Both the position numbers and the translations under genes were made by a program. A stretch of DNA of 64,000 nt from Bretschneidera sinensis (Eukaryota > Streptophyta > Magnoliopsida > Brassicales > Akaniaceae), in contig CM043699.1 of the NCBI GenBank assembly GCA_023935145.1, forward strand, positions 71,085,638-71,149,637. Reading direction: 5' to 3'. Shown piece by piece: positions 1-12,100 of the stretch. Below the pieces are notes generated by a model. That model saw only the letters and a list, made by a program, of their open reading frames with translations, had not been told where the DNA came from and did no database searches. How positions within the stretch are numbered: the first letter of the stretch is position 1; each line of letters starts with the position of its first letter.

Positions 1-1
1 T

Positions 2-788
2 GATAATATAATGGTAATTAAATTCCTCAAAGAAAATGTGTTATCTCGATTTGGTACACCACGTGCTATAATTAGTGATCGAGGTACATATTTTTGCAAC
101 TGTTCTTTTGAAGCTTTGATGAGAAAATATGGGGTGTTACATAAGATCTCTACTGCCTATCACCCTCAGACAAGTGGATAAGTAGAACTTGCAAATAGGG
201 AAATTAAACAAATTCTAGAAAAAACAGTCTACCCGGATCGCAAGGATTGGTTTTTAAGACTAGTTGATACGCTTTGGGCTTACCGTACAGCTTTCAAAAC
301 CCCCTTAGGTATGTCACCTTATAGGCTTGTTTTTTGGAAAGCCTTGCCACTTACATGTGGAGCTTGAGCATCGAGCTTATTGGGCCATCAAGCCTTTTAA
401 TTTTGACATAGGAGAAGCAAGTAAGCTTAGGAAATTTCAGTTGACCGAGTTAGAGGAGTTAAGAAATGATGCTTATGAGAACTCTAGAATCTATAAGGCT
501 AAAATGAATGTGTTTCATGATAAAAATATTTTGAGGAAAACATTTAAGCCCAATGATCGGGTGTTCTTATACGATTATAGACTCCATAAGCATCCAGGAA
601 AACTTCGGTCAAGGTGGATCGATCCTTTTATAGTAAAGAATGTTTTTGCAAATGGGGTGGTAGAAATAGAGGATACTAGAGATGGTCGGATTTTTAAAGT
701 GAATGGTCAACGCCTTAAAATCTTAAGTGATAGGCAAGATTCGAAAGTGGAAGACATTCCACTTATGGATCCGGTCTATTCACCTTGA
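2..788 (+). pseudogene. Integrase core end and C-terminal domain (Athila/Tat-type gypsy)
   Basis: Integrase inserts the cDNA copy of the element into the chromosome. Positions 2-354 read in one frame and show IISDRG, which carries the second catalytic Asp, then the AYHPQTSG block. The codon just before the VELANRE block, which holds the catalytic Glu, is a TAA stop. After YRLVF the frame shifts, and 327-788 continues with AYWAIKPFNFD, NDRVFLYDYRL and the basic C-terminal tail ending at a TGA at 786. The in-frame stop plus frameshift make this a pseudogene. The same [17 protein letters not shown] block recurs on the minus strand at 61716-61955, which confirms the family. The protein start is off the window. 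Confidence 0.85.
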
Positions 789-984
789 CCACACCACAAA
801 GGTATGTTTATTTATTTATTTTTCTTTTGTTTATTTTGTTTTTAATTAAGTTCATTTCAATTTTAATTTTTAGTTCTTTTTCTAGTTTGATTTAATCTAA
901 TTTTTAGTTTAACATTTATTTTCATTAACTTTATTTTGCTAATTTTATAATTTTAGTTGGCACATAAACAAGTTTTTTCACCAA

Positions 985-1200
985 AAACAGGCCAGGTCGC
1001 GCCTAGGCCCAGCCTAGCGCGCCTTACCCAGCAGAAACACACCAGGAACAGAGCACGATCCAACATCGCGCCCCAGATCAGTCTTCGCCGCACCGCCCAG
1101 CAATCCAACCGAGCACGCCCACGCCTTCAAGTCGCGGCTCCCACTAGGCTAAGCCGTGGCTCCACCTGATTTGCCAACATGTGAACTGGTCATTTTAAAC
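985..1200 (+). promoter_or_regulatory. GC-rich word block with TATA-like TTTTAAA upstream of ORF3
   Basis: This block between the pol end and ORF3 is GC-rich in an otherwise AT-rich element. It contains repeated words such as GCGCC, CCTAG, GTCGCGGCT and AGCCGTGGCT, and is followed near 1191 by ATTTTAAACCC. Similar words (AGCCGCGGC, AGCCATGGCTT) occur upstream of the TATA box in this element's LTR (15060-15300). A promoter role for ORF3 is an inference from this parallel. Confidence 0.35.
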
Positions 1201-1553
1201 CCAAATTTGCATTATCTTCTACATTTCAACTTTGAGAAACACAGCACACTTCTCTCTCTCATCCTCTCTCCAAACCCTCACTTTCCCACTCACTCTTACT
1301 CAATATTTCTTGATTTTAACATCATTTCTTGGAGGATTTAGCACTAATATTGCAGATTTTGTTGGAAATTTCTCCAAAAAGCTTAGTTCTAAGAGGATTT
1401 TGGGTTCTTCAAGAAGACTTCAAGTTGGTGGGTACTCTTTCTCTCTCCAACTTTGGGCATCAAATAAGACCAATTTCCCCTCTTTATTGTTCATTTGTGC
1501 TATTTGGATGGTTGATTTTGAATTAGTTCTACTGTTCTATACATTTGATTCAA
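1201..1553 (+). other. CT-rich leader before ORF3
   Basis: The stretch has plant 5' UTR character: CTCTCTCTC runs near 1252-1270, no long frame, and it ends directly at the ORF3 ATG at 1554. A CT-rich leader in the same place precedes ORF3 of the element at 51852 (56340-56447). A spliced leader is possible but I cannot assign splice sites. Confidence 0.35.
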
Positions 1554-2681
1554 ATGGCCCCTAAGACTAAGAGACCAAAGGGGAAACAACCTCAAGAATT
1601 TGATGAGAGCAAATTTGTTAGTTTTGAGGCTAGTAAGGGATATGTTAGGATGATGCAAGCTAGAAAACCTATTCCTGAGAGAGGATTCACTATCACAGAG
1701 AGGGAAAACCAAACCTTGTTTAGAATGATTATTGATAGGCATTGGGATACATTTGCTAGACAACCATCTTATTCTCTCACAAATGTGGTTAGAGAATTCT
1801 ATGCTAATACAAAAGAACATAGGAATGGTAAAGTGAGGGTGAGAAGAAAAATAATTTCTTTTAGCAGCACATCTATCAATAGATTATATGGGCTACTTGA
1901 CATAGAAATCAATGAGTATAATGCATATGCGTCTAATATTAATTATGAAGAGATTTTCAATACTTTCTGTATTCCGGGCACTACATGGAAAATGACGGGT
2001 GATACCCCTATAACCTTGCCTGGTACTTCTCTGACTATCAATACTCGAGCTTGACAATGTTTTGTATGTCAGAGATTGATGCCCGCTACGCACTATAGTG
2101 ACCTTACTGTTGAGAGAGCTGTTCTAATTTATGCCGTTTTGATGGGCATGACTATTGATGTGGACCAAATCATATTTAATTCTATCACACACTGTGCAAC
2201 AAAATCTTGGATTTTACTTCCCTTCATTAATTACCCAATTATGCATCCAAGCCAGCGTCCAGTACAATCTTGATGAGGAGGCCTAGCAACCCAAGAAGCC
2301 CATCGATGATGGCATGCTCACTCTGATTAAAGCCTCAAGGCCGCCAGCTCTGAGAGAGAGAGCAGCGATTGCTGCCCCCCTTTCTCCCCCTAGGCATTTC
2401 ACTATTGTTGAGCACCTTGAGAGTTTAGAGATTCGTTTTGACGAGCATCAGAAATTCTTGCATGATAGATTTGATCGTCAAGAATGATTCTTGCTAGGCA
2501 AGTTGATTATCAGGCGGGGGTATACTCTTCTTTTGGTCAGATGTACCAACACCTTGCCTCCGCTATTGGTTGTGACATGGATCACTTTCCCACTTTGCCA
2601 TCCTATCCGGGTTCATCTTTTGATCAAGCTCCTGAGGAATGTGAAGAGAATGAAGAGGAGGATGAAGACATAGAAGATTAG
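1554..2681 (+). pseudogene. ORF3 in env-like position, Transposase_32-like plant transposon domain
   Basis: The start chosen is the ATG at 1554, which opens MAPKTKRPKGK. The first open segment runs to 2054 and contains VVREFYAN and SINRLYGL, which I recognise as typical of the 'putative plant transposon protein' domain (Pfam Transposase_32). After a stop at 2052-2054 the homology continues in shifted frame with SDLTVERAVLIYAVLMG, and the C-terminal part ends near 2681 with a strongly acidic EEDED tail. No signal peptide or clear membrane segment is seen, so calling it an envelope would be wrong. Function is unknown. Such ORFs sit downstream of pol in Athila-like elements. Several stops and a frame change make it a pseudogene. 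Confidence 0.6.
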
Positions 2682-3165
2682 TTTTGGGTTCTATCTTGTT
2701 TGTCCCCTTTTATTTTATTTTATTTTTTATTATTATCGGATAACTATACTAACATTTATTATGTATTCCTTTTCATTATTTTATTTTCGTACTTTATTTT
2801 TGTTTTCAGTTATTTCCATTTCATGTGTTAACCCAATATATGGTGGGAATTTTAATGTTACACCGTAGTTGCTTTCTTTTTGTTTGTTTTGTTCTATGTT
2901 ATAGATCAAAATTTCAGCAAGAAGCATAGCATGCAGTTCATATAGTGGTGCAAAATTTTTAGCTTATGTGCACTTTTGCTTACAAAGGGAGGTTCCTTTA
3001 CTTTTTCTTTCACATTGAGGTCAATACTATTTTTAAGTTGGGGGTGGAGGAAACATATTTCTTTTTTTCATTGAACTGTTTGGTGTCATTTTCCCTTTTT
3101 GTTTGTTTTTAGTATGCTTTGTGTTAAGCCTTAGAATTAATTCACATGTCAATGACATGAGCTTA
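2682..3165 (+). other. 3' UTR of Athila-type element I, first part
   Basis: AT-rich and non-coding. A polypurine-like tract, AAGTTGGGGGTGGAGGAA, lies near 3036-3053. A second similar tract, AAGTTGGGGGTTGTGGAAAA, lies near 14115 beyond the copia insert. Such repeated purine tracts also occur in the 3' UTRs of the Athila-like elements further right. Confidence 0.5.
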
Positions 3166-3170
3166 ATTGA
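3166..3170. repeat. Target site duplication ATTGA, left copy
   Basis: ATTGA directly precedes the first copia LTR. The identical pentamer follows the third LTR at 13631-13635. Confidence 0.85.
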
Positions 3171-4126
3171 TGTTGGTATTCGTCTAAGGTTTAAAAATGG
3201 TTTAAGGTTTAAACAAAAGATGGAAGAATGAATTTTAGCATGTTAAAGGAGTGCACACAAGTGTGCGCATCACTTTGGGTGTGTGTTCACACCTCTAATC
3301 AGCAAGACAAAGAAGTGCGCACAGCTGTGAAGGGTCCAACTTTAGTGTGTGCTATAGCCCTGCTCCTTCTAGGCTGCAGCACCCAGTAAAGAGGAAGTCC
3401 TGGTCGAGGGCAACGCCACACCTCTCCCTCACCAAGGCCGCGGCGCCTAGAAAGTGGTGAAAAGGGTGTTTTGCCTAGCGCCGCAACATGCCCTGTTCAG
3501 TGCCTAGGCGCTAGGCACACTGATGCACACATATTCCACTTGATTCAGCCTCTTGTTAATTGTGTGGGTGCAAGGTTAAAACACACAGCATCACTTATGA
3601 TTGATGGACGGCCATGGTTGATTGGTCATCAAGATCTAAGGGTGGAGAATGACACTCAAGATTGGTCAAGAAGTTGGTGCACTATATAAAGGGCCACCTA
3701 GCTTTATTCTCAACAATAATGTGATATAACTTTATGAGACATGTGATTTGAATGAGTGGTGTGTGAGAGTGAAAAGACACTAAACACAGGAAAGACTCAT
3801 TGTAGAGAGGCTGGTTGTAAAGAGAGAAGTAGTATAGATAGTGGGTAGAGAGCTTTTGTAATAGTCCTATCACTTTCTTTCTTCTCATCTTTGTTTCTTC
3901 AAGAACTTGAGGTTTTTTGGAGAGGGTTGTTGTATTGCAAAGAACCATTGATTTAGTGCAGAGAGTTCGGAGGAACTCATGGGGACGCAGGCTATTGCCG
4001 AACCTCGATAACAATTGCTTATCTTCTTTCTTGCTTTGGTTGCTATATCTTTTCTTTACAAGTCATTCTAAACTTTGGTGTTTGGAAGATCACCACCTGG
4101 GCATCTTTTCAAGGTGATTTCCAATA
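3171..4126 (+). repeat. Copia LTR 1 (outer left)
   Basis: Begins TGTTGGTATTCG and ends TTTCCAATA, where the other two end in CCAACA. Contains TATATAAA at 3683 and a GC-rich block upstream of it (about 3400-3515) with CCGCGGCGCC and CCTAGGCGCTAGGC words. Confidence 0.9.
3683..3690 (+). promoter_or_regulatory. TATA box of copia LTR 1
   Basis: TATATAAA in the context GTGCAC-TATATAAAGGG, conserved in LTRs 2 and 3. Confidence 0.7.
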
Positions 4127-4127
4127 G

Positions 4128-4139
4128 TAGTATCAGATC
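4128..4139 (+). promoter_or_regulatory. Primer binding site, copia unit 1 (decayed)
   Basis: TAGTATCAGATC, two mismatches from the Met-tRNA type TGGTATCAGAGC found in unit 2. It lies one base after the LTR end. Confidence 0.75.
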
Positions 4140-4467
4140 TAGTACAGCTAGGTGTCAGAGCAAAAAGAGAAGGTGTCGGAGCAAGACTCCAAGAATCGAA
4201 GGTCAACTTCTTGGATGATTTAAGAACGGAGTTAAGATCTATATCTGATCGTATTCTTGAGGTGAATCAAGAATGGAGTTAAGATCAATATCTGATCATG
4301 TTCCTGAGGGTGATTCAAGAACGGAGTAAAGATCAAGATCTAATCATGTTCTTGAGGTTGATTCAAGAACGGTATTGAGATCAATCTTCGATCTGTGTTC
4401 TTGAGGTTTAGAAGAAGTTGGAAAGCATTTGTGGGTGCTGCATGAACAAAGGGATCTTCTCCGTAAG

Positions 4468-7400
4468 ATGGGTTCAAATTCGGTATTTAGAAGTCTGATG
4501 AAAAAGGAGATTTTTCCCTTTGGAAGCGAAGCATCAAAGCAGTTCTTGTGCAACAAAAGGTGGACTTGGCGATTGGAGGAGATGACACTTTTCCAGAAAG
4601 TACCATGGAGGACCAGCAGAATGAGATAAAGAAGATGGCTTACAGCACCATCTTCTTGCACATGTCGGATAGTGTCAAAAGGGAGTGCGGAGACTCAGCA
4701 GATCCAGCTGTATTTTGGGAGAAACTAGATCAGTTGTTTCTTACCAAGACTCTCCCTAATAAGATGTATCTTCGTAAATGAATCTTTGCTTTTAAATTTG
4801 ATCCCAATAAAGAAATGCAAGATGATCATGATGTCAAGATAAGGAGTGCATCAAGTGGAAGAAGGCTGTTCATTAAAAGAAAGTCAACAACTCGGTATGG
4901 CAGCAACATCCATGGCTACTATTGAGACAGAGGTAGATGAGAGAGCCATGGGAGAGTGCACAACAACATGCATAGCTACTACCGGGACAGAGGTAGAGGA
5001 GAGAGCCATGGGAGATTGCACAGCAACATGTATGGCTACTACCGGGACAGAGTTAGAGGAGAGAGCCATAGGAGAGTGCACAGCAACATGCATGGCTACT
5101 ACCGGGATAGAGGTAGAGGAGAGAGCCATGAGAGATTATTCTACTGCCATAAAGAGGGTCATGTAAAGAAAGATTACAAGGAGAAGATAAGGGATAGAGG
5201 AAGAAGCCATACCAAGAATGGAGAGGCTTCGGTTGCCAAAACAGAACAATAAGATTATGATGTTCTTGTTGTGTGCTCGGATGTGCGCAAGGGGCAAGAA
5301 GGCAACGGGAAATGGATCTTGGATACCGGGTACACTCATCACATGTGCCCTCATCGGGAATCGTTCAAAAATTTCAAGGAGATCAATGATGGAAGGGTCT
5401 TCTTGGGGAGTGACTATTCTTGCCAAGTGAGGGGGATATGAGACATCCAGTTGAGGATGTTTGATGGAATGGTAAGGCTGCTAAGGAATGTGAGGTATCT
5501 TCCGGATATGGAGGAATTTGATCTCATTAGGGCAGCTAGATTCCATGGGGTACACATACAAAGCAGAGGGAGGAAAGATCAAGGTAGCGAAGGGATCTTT
5601 GGTAGTGATCAAAGCAGCAATGAAGGTTAGTCTCTATGAGATGATCAGAGACACGGACATTAAGGATCAAGCAGCAAGCTTGATGGCTGAGATGGAGAAG
5701 GTAGCCCTTTGGCACACTCGCTTGGGACATATAAGCGAAGAAGGCCTGCAAGTTCTCAGCAAGAATGGATTACTTGATGGTGACAAGGTAGAGAAACTCA
5801 ATTTCTGGAAGAGCTGTGTTCTTAGGCAGCAACATCAGGTCAGCTTCAACACCGGAGTGCATAAGTCCAAGAGCATTCTTGACTACATTCATACGGACCT
5901 TTGGGGACCAGTAAGGACACCAACACAGGGAGGTAACTTTTACTTTCTGTCTTTAATTGATGATTATTCAAGAAAGGTTTGGGTTTATTTGGTTAAAAAT
6001 AAATCAGATGCTTTGAATAAGTTAGTGGTGTGGAAAAAGCTTGTGGAGACTCAAATGGGTAGAGTAGTTAAGGTGTTAAGAACCGATAATGGCTTAGAAA
6101 TTTTTAACCAAGAACTTGATCAATTTTGTAAGTTAAATGGGATTCTAAGACATAGAACGGTTGTGAAAACCCCTTAGCAAATTGGAGTTGCTGAGAGGAT
6201 GAATAAGACCCTTATAGAAAAGGTTAGGTGCATGTTAGATGGATCTGGATTACTCAAATGTTTTTAGGGGGAAGCGATGTCTACTGCTGCGTATTTGGTT
6301 AATAGATCACCCTCTAGGGTTGTGTACCATAAGACTCCCGAAGAGATGTGTATTGGAAGACCCCCTGAGTTGGACAACCTTAGGACTTTTGGGTGTGCTA
6401 CATATGCACAACAAAAGGATGATAGACTCAGCCTAGGATCTAGAAAATATGTGTTTCTAGGATATGGGGAAGGGGCTAAGGGCTATAGGTTATGATCCTT
6501 AGAGAAAGAAGGATTGCGACTCATAATAAATAGGGATGTCATTTTTAATGAATTGTTATTTCCCTATTTGGAGAAGACTAACCCTACAGGGTCTAGTGAG
6601 CAAACCAGTTTGGTATTTGTGGAGCATGGCATCAAGAAGAATTAGATTCAGGTTGAGCAGGGAAGGCAAGAGGGTTCAGACCAGGTAGAGCCCATTAATG
6701 AATGTCGAGCTTAGGACACTCATGAGGAGGCTGAATTGAAAGAGGATGATGTAGGGAGTCGGAAGGACTATCAGCTCACAAGAGACCGGGAAAGAAGGCT
6801 GGTTGGACCACCTTCAAGATATGGTTTTGCAGATGCTGCGGATGCAGCAACTCTTCAGACAGATGGAGAGATGAGTGAAAAAGAGACTTACATTGATGCC
6901 ATGAGATGTAAGGATTCACCAAGATGGAAGCTAGCTATGGTGAAAATTGATTCTTTGAGGAATAACAACTTTTAGGAATTGGTGCACATTTCGGGATAAC
7001 AGAGAGTTGTGAATTGTAAGTGGACTTACAAGATCAAAGAAGGGTACCCTCCAGGAGATTAAGTCTGGAACAAGGCTAGGATGGTGGCAAAGGGGTTCAC
7101 GAGAATAAAAGTCGTGGATTTCACAGAAGCCTTTTCACCTGGACATAAGGTGGATGAAGTGGTGATTATCTTCATCTATGCCAATGATATGCTGTTGGTT
7201 CGGAACAACAGGGAGAGGATGCAAAGGTTTACATCTTAACTCAGTGAGGAGTTCAAGAAGAAGGATCTCAGCCTTACACAAAAGATCCTTGAGATGAAAA
7301 GAATTCGGGAAAGGTAGAGAAATGGGTTGAAAGTTTCTTCGTCTTCTATGGAAGATGGCAAACCAGTGAAGGTTCCCCTTGCTGGTCATTTCAAGTTCTC

Positions 7401-7781
7401 CAGCGAACGATATCCTGGAATGGATGAGGAGAAGAAGGAAATGGTAAAGGTCCCTCACTCTATTGTGGTTGGACCAGTCATGTCTATGATGGTAAGCACT
7501 ACACCCGACATTTCTCAGGCAATAGGTGTTCTCAGCAAATTTGTGAGTAATCTCGGAAAGGAGGTTTGGCTTGGGATGAAGTTGTTGCTGAGGTATTTGA
7601 AGGCTCAGTGGCAGCCGGTGGTAGCACTCTCAACAACGGAGGCAGAATACATAGTAGGAAATGATACATTCATGTTGACTAGAAGGCCATGGAAGAAAGT
7701 CCTACAGATTTAGGTACCAAGGTTCTACCTCTAAGAAGGTTCAATCTTTGCCTTGAACTTCTTAGGAATGGAGTCGGTTGA
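4468..7781 (+). pseudogene. Copia gag-pol remnant, unit 1
   Basis: Decayed polyprotein in several frames. Gag starts at ATG 4468. The zinc knuckle near 5140-5180 reads CHKEGHVKKDYKEK, with the last Cys changed to Tyr. Protease WILDTG lies near 5315. The GAG-pre-integrase block LWHTRLGH lies near 5706 and the integrase core near 5880-6250 (HTDLWGP, LIDDYSRKVW, RTDNGLE). RT is internally deleted: sequence jumps from the DFTEAFSP region straight to HKVDEVVIIFIYANDML, so most of the palm is gone and the usual YVDD reads YAND. The RNase H domain is also deleted between LLRYLK and AQWQPVVALSTTEAEYI, with a further deletion after EYIV. The final VG-stop is at 7781. Many stops; it cannot encode a working polyprotein. 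Confidence 0.85.
4898..5137 (+). repeat. 60-bp minisatellite in gag, four copies
   Basis: Four 60-bp units in a row. Because 60 is a multiple of three the frame is kept, and each unit encodes about 20 residues around YYRDRGRGESHGR, just before the zinc knuckle. Unit 2 of the dimer has three copies, and the minus-strand relatives at 16156 and 37020 have one. Confidence 0.85.
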
Positions 7782-7850
7782 TATGATGACTCAAGATGTG
7801 TTTGGATCTTGAAGTTCTCTACATAATGGTTTGGGTTTAAACGCTTAGAC

Positions 7851-7862
7851 AAAGGTAGAGAT
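7851..7862 (+). promoter_or_regulatory. Polypurine tract, copia unit 1
   Basis: AAAGGTAGAGAT directly before the middle LTR. This is the plus-strand DNA priming site. Confidence 0.65.
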
Positions 7863-8819
7863 TGTTGGTATTTGTCTAAGGTTTAAACATGGTTTAAGGT
7901 TTAAACAAGAGATGGAAGAATGAATTTCAGCATGTTAAAGGAGTGCACACAAGTGTTCGCATCACTTTGGGTGTGTGTGCACACCTCTAATCAGCAAGAC
8001 AAAGAAGTGCGCAAAGCTGTGAAGGGTCCATCTTTAGTGTGCACCGTAGCCCTTCTCTTTCCAGGCTACAGCACCCAGCAAGGAGGAAGTCCTGGTGGAG
8101 GGCAGCGCCGTACCTCTCCCTCACCAAGGCCACGGCGCCCAGAAAGTGGTGAAAAATGGTGTTTTACCTAGCGCCGTAGCATGCCCTGTTCAGTGCCTAG
8201 ACGTTAGGCACACTAATGCACACATATTCCACATGATTCAACCTCTTGTTAAGTGTGTGAGTGCAAGGTTAAAATACACAGCATCACTTAGGATTGATGT
8301 AGGGCTATGGTTTATTGGTCATCAAGATCTAAGGGTGGAGAATGACACTCAAGATTGGTCAAGAAGTTGGTGCACTATATAAAGGGTCACCTAGCTTCAT
8401 TCTTAAAAACAATGTTATATAACTTTATTAGATAAATGATTTGAATGAATGGTGTGTGAGAGTGCAAAAACACTAAACACAGGAGAGACTCATTGTAGAG
8501 AGGCTGGTTGTAAAGAGAGAAGTAGTATAGATAGTGGGTAGAGAGCTTTTGTAATAGTCCTATCATTTTCTTTCTTCTCATCTTTGTTTCTTCAAGAACC
8601 TAAGGTTTCTTAGAGAGGGTTGTTGTATTGTAAAGAACCATTGATTTAGTGCAGAGACTTCAGAGGAACTCACGGGGACATAGGCTATTGTCGAACCTCG
8701 ATAACAATTGCTTGTCTTCTTTCTTGCTTTGGTTGCTGTATCTTTTCTTTACAAGTCATTTTAGACTTGGGTGTTTGGAAGATCACCACCTGGGCATCTT
8801 TTCAAGGTGATTTCCAACA
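7863..8819 (+). repeat. Copia LTR 2 (middle, shared)
   Basis: 957 bp, TGTTGGTATTTG...TTTCCAACA. It acts as the 3' LTR of unit 1 and the 5' LTR of unit 2. No target site sequence lies on either side. Confidence 0.92.
8376..8383 (+). promoter_or_regulatory. TATA box of copia LTR 2
   Basis: TATATAAA in the same context as in LTR 1. Confidence 0.7.
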
Positions 8820-8820
8820 G

Positions 8821-8832
8821 TGGTATCAGAGC
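8821..8832 (+). promoter_or_regulatory. Primer binding site, copia unit 2
   Basis: TGGTATCAGAGC, an exact match to the 12-nt initiator-Met-tRNA type used by most plant copia elements, one base after the LTR end. Confidence 0.9.
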
Positions 8833-9160
8833 TAGTACAGTTAGGTGTCAGAGCAAGAAGAGAAGGTGTTGGAGCAAGACTCCAAGAATCGAAGGTCAAC
8901 TTCTTGGGTGATTCAAGAACGGAGTTAAGATCTATATCTAATCATGTTTTTGAGGTGAATCAAGAATGGAGTTAAGATCAATATCTAATCGTGTTCTTAA
9001 GGGTGATTCAAGAACGGAGTAAAGATCAAGATCTGATCGTGTTCTTGAGGTTGATTCAAGAATGGTATTGAGATCAATCTTCGATCTGTGTTCTTGAGGT
9101 TTATAAGAAGTTGGAAAGCATTTGTGGGTGCTGCATGAATCAAGAGATCTTCTCCGCAAG

Positions 9161-12100
9161 ATGGGTTCAAATTTCAGTATTGAGAAGTTTGATGGAAAAG
9201 GACATTTTTCCCTTTAGAAGCGAAAGATCAAGGCGGTTCTTGTGCAACAAAAGGTGGACTTGGCGATTGGAGGAGATGACGCTTTTCCAGCAAGTACCAT
9301 GGAGGACCAGCAGAATAAGATGAAGAAGATGGCTTAGAGCACCATCTTCTTGCACATGCCGGATAATTTCATAAAGGAGTACGGAGTCTGGAAAGATCTA
9401 GCTGTAATTTGGTAGAAACTAGATGAGTTGTTTCTTGCCAAGACTCTTCCTAATAAGATGTATCTTCGTAATCGAATCTTTGCTTTTAAATTTAATCCCA
9501 ATAAAGAAATGCAAGATGATTTTGATGCCAAGATGAGGAGTGCATAAAGTGGAAAAAGGTTGTTCATTAAAAGAAAGCCAGCAACTCAGTATGGCAGCAA
9601 CATCCATAGCTGCTACCGCGACAGAGGTAGAGGAAAGAGCATTGGAGAGTGCACAACAACATGTATGCCTACTACCGGGACAGAGGTAGAGGAGAGAGCC
9701 ATGGGAGAGTGCACAGCAACATGCATGGGTACTACCGGGACAGAGGTAGAGGAGAGACCCATAGGAGATGTTTCTACTGCCATAAAGAGGGTCATGTCAA
9801 GAAAGATTGCAAAGAGAAGATAAGGGATAGAGGAAGAAGCCATACCAAGAATGGAGAGGCTTCGGTTACCAAAACAGAACAGCAAGATGGTGATGTTCTT
9901 GTTGTGTGCTCGGATGTGACCAAAAGGCAAGAAGGCAGCGGGCAATGGATCTTGGATACCGGGTGCACTCATCACATGTGCCCTCACTGGGAATGGTTCA
10001 AGAATTTCAAGGAGATCAATGATGGAAAGGTATTCTTGGGGAATGACAATTCTTTCCAAGTGAGGGGGATAGGAGACATCCAGTTGAGGATATTTGATGG
10101 AATAGTAAGGCTGCCAAGGAATGTGAGATATCTTCCAGATGTGAAGAGGAATTTGATCTCATTGGGACAACTAGATTCCATGGGGTACACATACAAAGCA
10201 GAGGGAGGAAAGATTAAGGTAGCCAAGGGATCTTTGGTAGTGATCAAAGCAACAATGAAGGATAGTCTCTATGAGTTGATCGGAGACACGGACATCAAGG
10301 GTCAAGCAGCAAGCTTGATGGCTAAGATGGAGAAGGTAGCCCTTTGGCACACTCGCTTGGGACATATAAGCGAAGAAGGCCTGCAAGTTCTCCGTAAGAA
10401 TGGATTACTTGATGGTGACAAGGTAGAGAAACTCGATTTCTGAAAGAGCTGTGTTCTTGGGCAGCAACATTGGGTCAGCTTCAACATCGGAGTGCACAAG
10501 TCGAAGGGCATTCTTGACTACATTCATGTGGACCTTTTGGGACTAGTAAGGACACCAACACAGGGAGGTAACTTTTACTTTCTGTCTTTAATTGATGATT
10601 ATTCAAGAAAGGTTTGGGTTCATTTGGTTAGAAATAAATCAAATGCTTTGAATAAGTTAGTGGTGTGGAAAAAACTGGTGGAGACTCAAATGAGTAGAGT
10701 AGTTAAGGTGTTATGAACTGATAATGACTTAGAAATTTTTAACCAAGAACTTGATCAATTCTATAGGTTAAATGGGATTCTAAGACATAGAACGGTTGTG
10801 AAAACCCCTCAGCAAATTGGAGTTCCTGAGAAGATGAATAAGACCATTATGGAAAAGGTTAGGTGCATGTTAGATGGATCTGGATTACCCAAATGTTTTT
10901 TTGGGGAAACAGTGTCTACTGCTGCTTATTTGGTTAATAGATCACCCTCTAGGGTTGTGTACCATAAGACTCCCGAGGAGATGTGGATTGGAAAACCCCT
11001 AAGTTGGACAACCTAAGGACTTTTGGGTGTGCTGCATATGCACAACAAAAGGATGATAGACTTAGTCCAGGATCTAGAAAATATGTGTTTCTAGGATATG
11101 GGGAAGGGGCTAAGGGGTATAGGTTGTGGTCCTTAGATTGAGACTCATAATAAATAGGGATATCATTTTTAATGAATTGTTATTTCCCTATTTGGAGAAA
11201 ACTAACCCTGCAGGAGCTAGTGAGCAAACCAGTTCGGTATTTGTGGAGTATGGCATCAAGGAGAATTTGGTTCAAGTAGAACAAAGAAGGCAAGAGGGTT
11301 TGGACCAGGTAGAGCCCATTGATGAATGCCAAGCTTAGGACACTCATGAGGAGGCTGAACTGAAAGAGGATGATGCAGGGAGTCGGAAGGACTATCAGCT
11401 CACAAGAGACCGAGAAAGAAGTTTGGTTGGACCACCTTCAAGATATGGTTTTGTGGATGCTACGGATACAACAGCTCTTTGGACAGAGGGAGAGATGAGT
11501 GAACAAGAGACTTACATTGATGCCATGGGACATAAAGATTCGCTTAGATGGAAGCTAGCCATGGAGGAAGAAATGCATTCTTTGAGGAATAACAACTTCT
11601 GGGAATTGGTGCACATTCCAAGAAAACAGAGAGTTGTGAATTGTAAGTGGACTTACAAGATCAAAGAAGGGTACCCTCCAGGAGATGAAGTCCGGAACAA
11701 GGCTAGGCTGGTGGCGAAGGGGTTCACGAGAAGAAAAGGCATGGATTTCACAGAAACCTTCTCACTTGGACATAAGGTGGATGAAGTGGTGATTATCCTC
11801 ATCTATGCTAATGATATGCTATTGGTTCGGAATAGCAGGGAGAGGATGCAAAGGTTTACATCTCAACTCAGTGAGGAGTTCTAGAGGAAGGAATCTCAGC
11901 CTTACACAAAAGATACTTTAGATGAGAAGAATTCGAGAAAGGGAGAGAAATGGGTTGAAAGTTTCTCGATCTTCTATGGAAGATGGTAAACTAGTGAAGG
12001 TTCCCCTTGCTGGCCATTTCAAGTTCTCCAGCGAACGTTGTCCTGGAATGGATGAGGAGAAGAAGGAAATGGTAAGGGTCCTTTACTCTAGTGCTGTTGG

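Noticed and set aside
1500..1820. Minus-strand 106-codon frame over ORF3
   Set aside because: Shadow of the ORF3 coding strand; no motif and no promoter.
1554..2681. Reading ORF3 as a viral envelope
   Set aside because: No signal peptide, no clear membrane anchor and a plant transposon-type motif instead. Only its position is env-like.
4846..5166. Open frame with repeated CTATCMATTGTEVEERAMGE on the plus strand
   Set aside because: It is an alternative frame of the gag minisatellite. The real gag frame is the one encoding the RG-rich repeat leading to the zinc knuckle.
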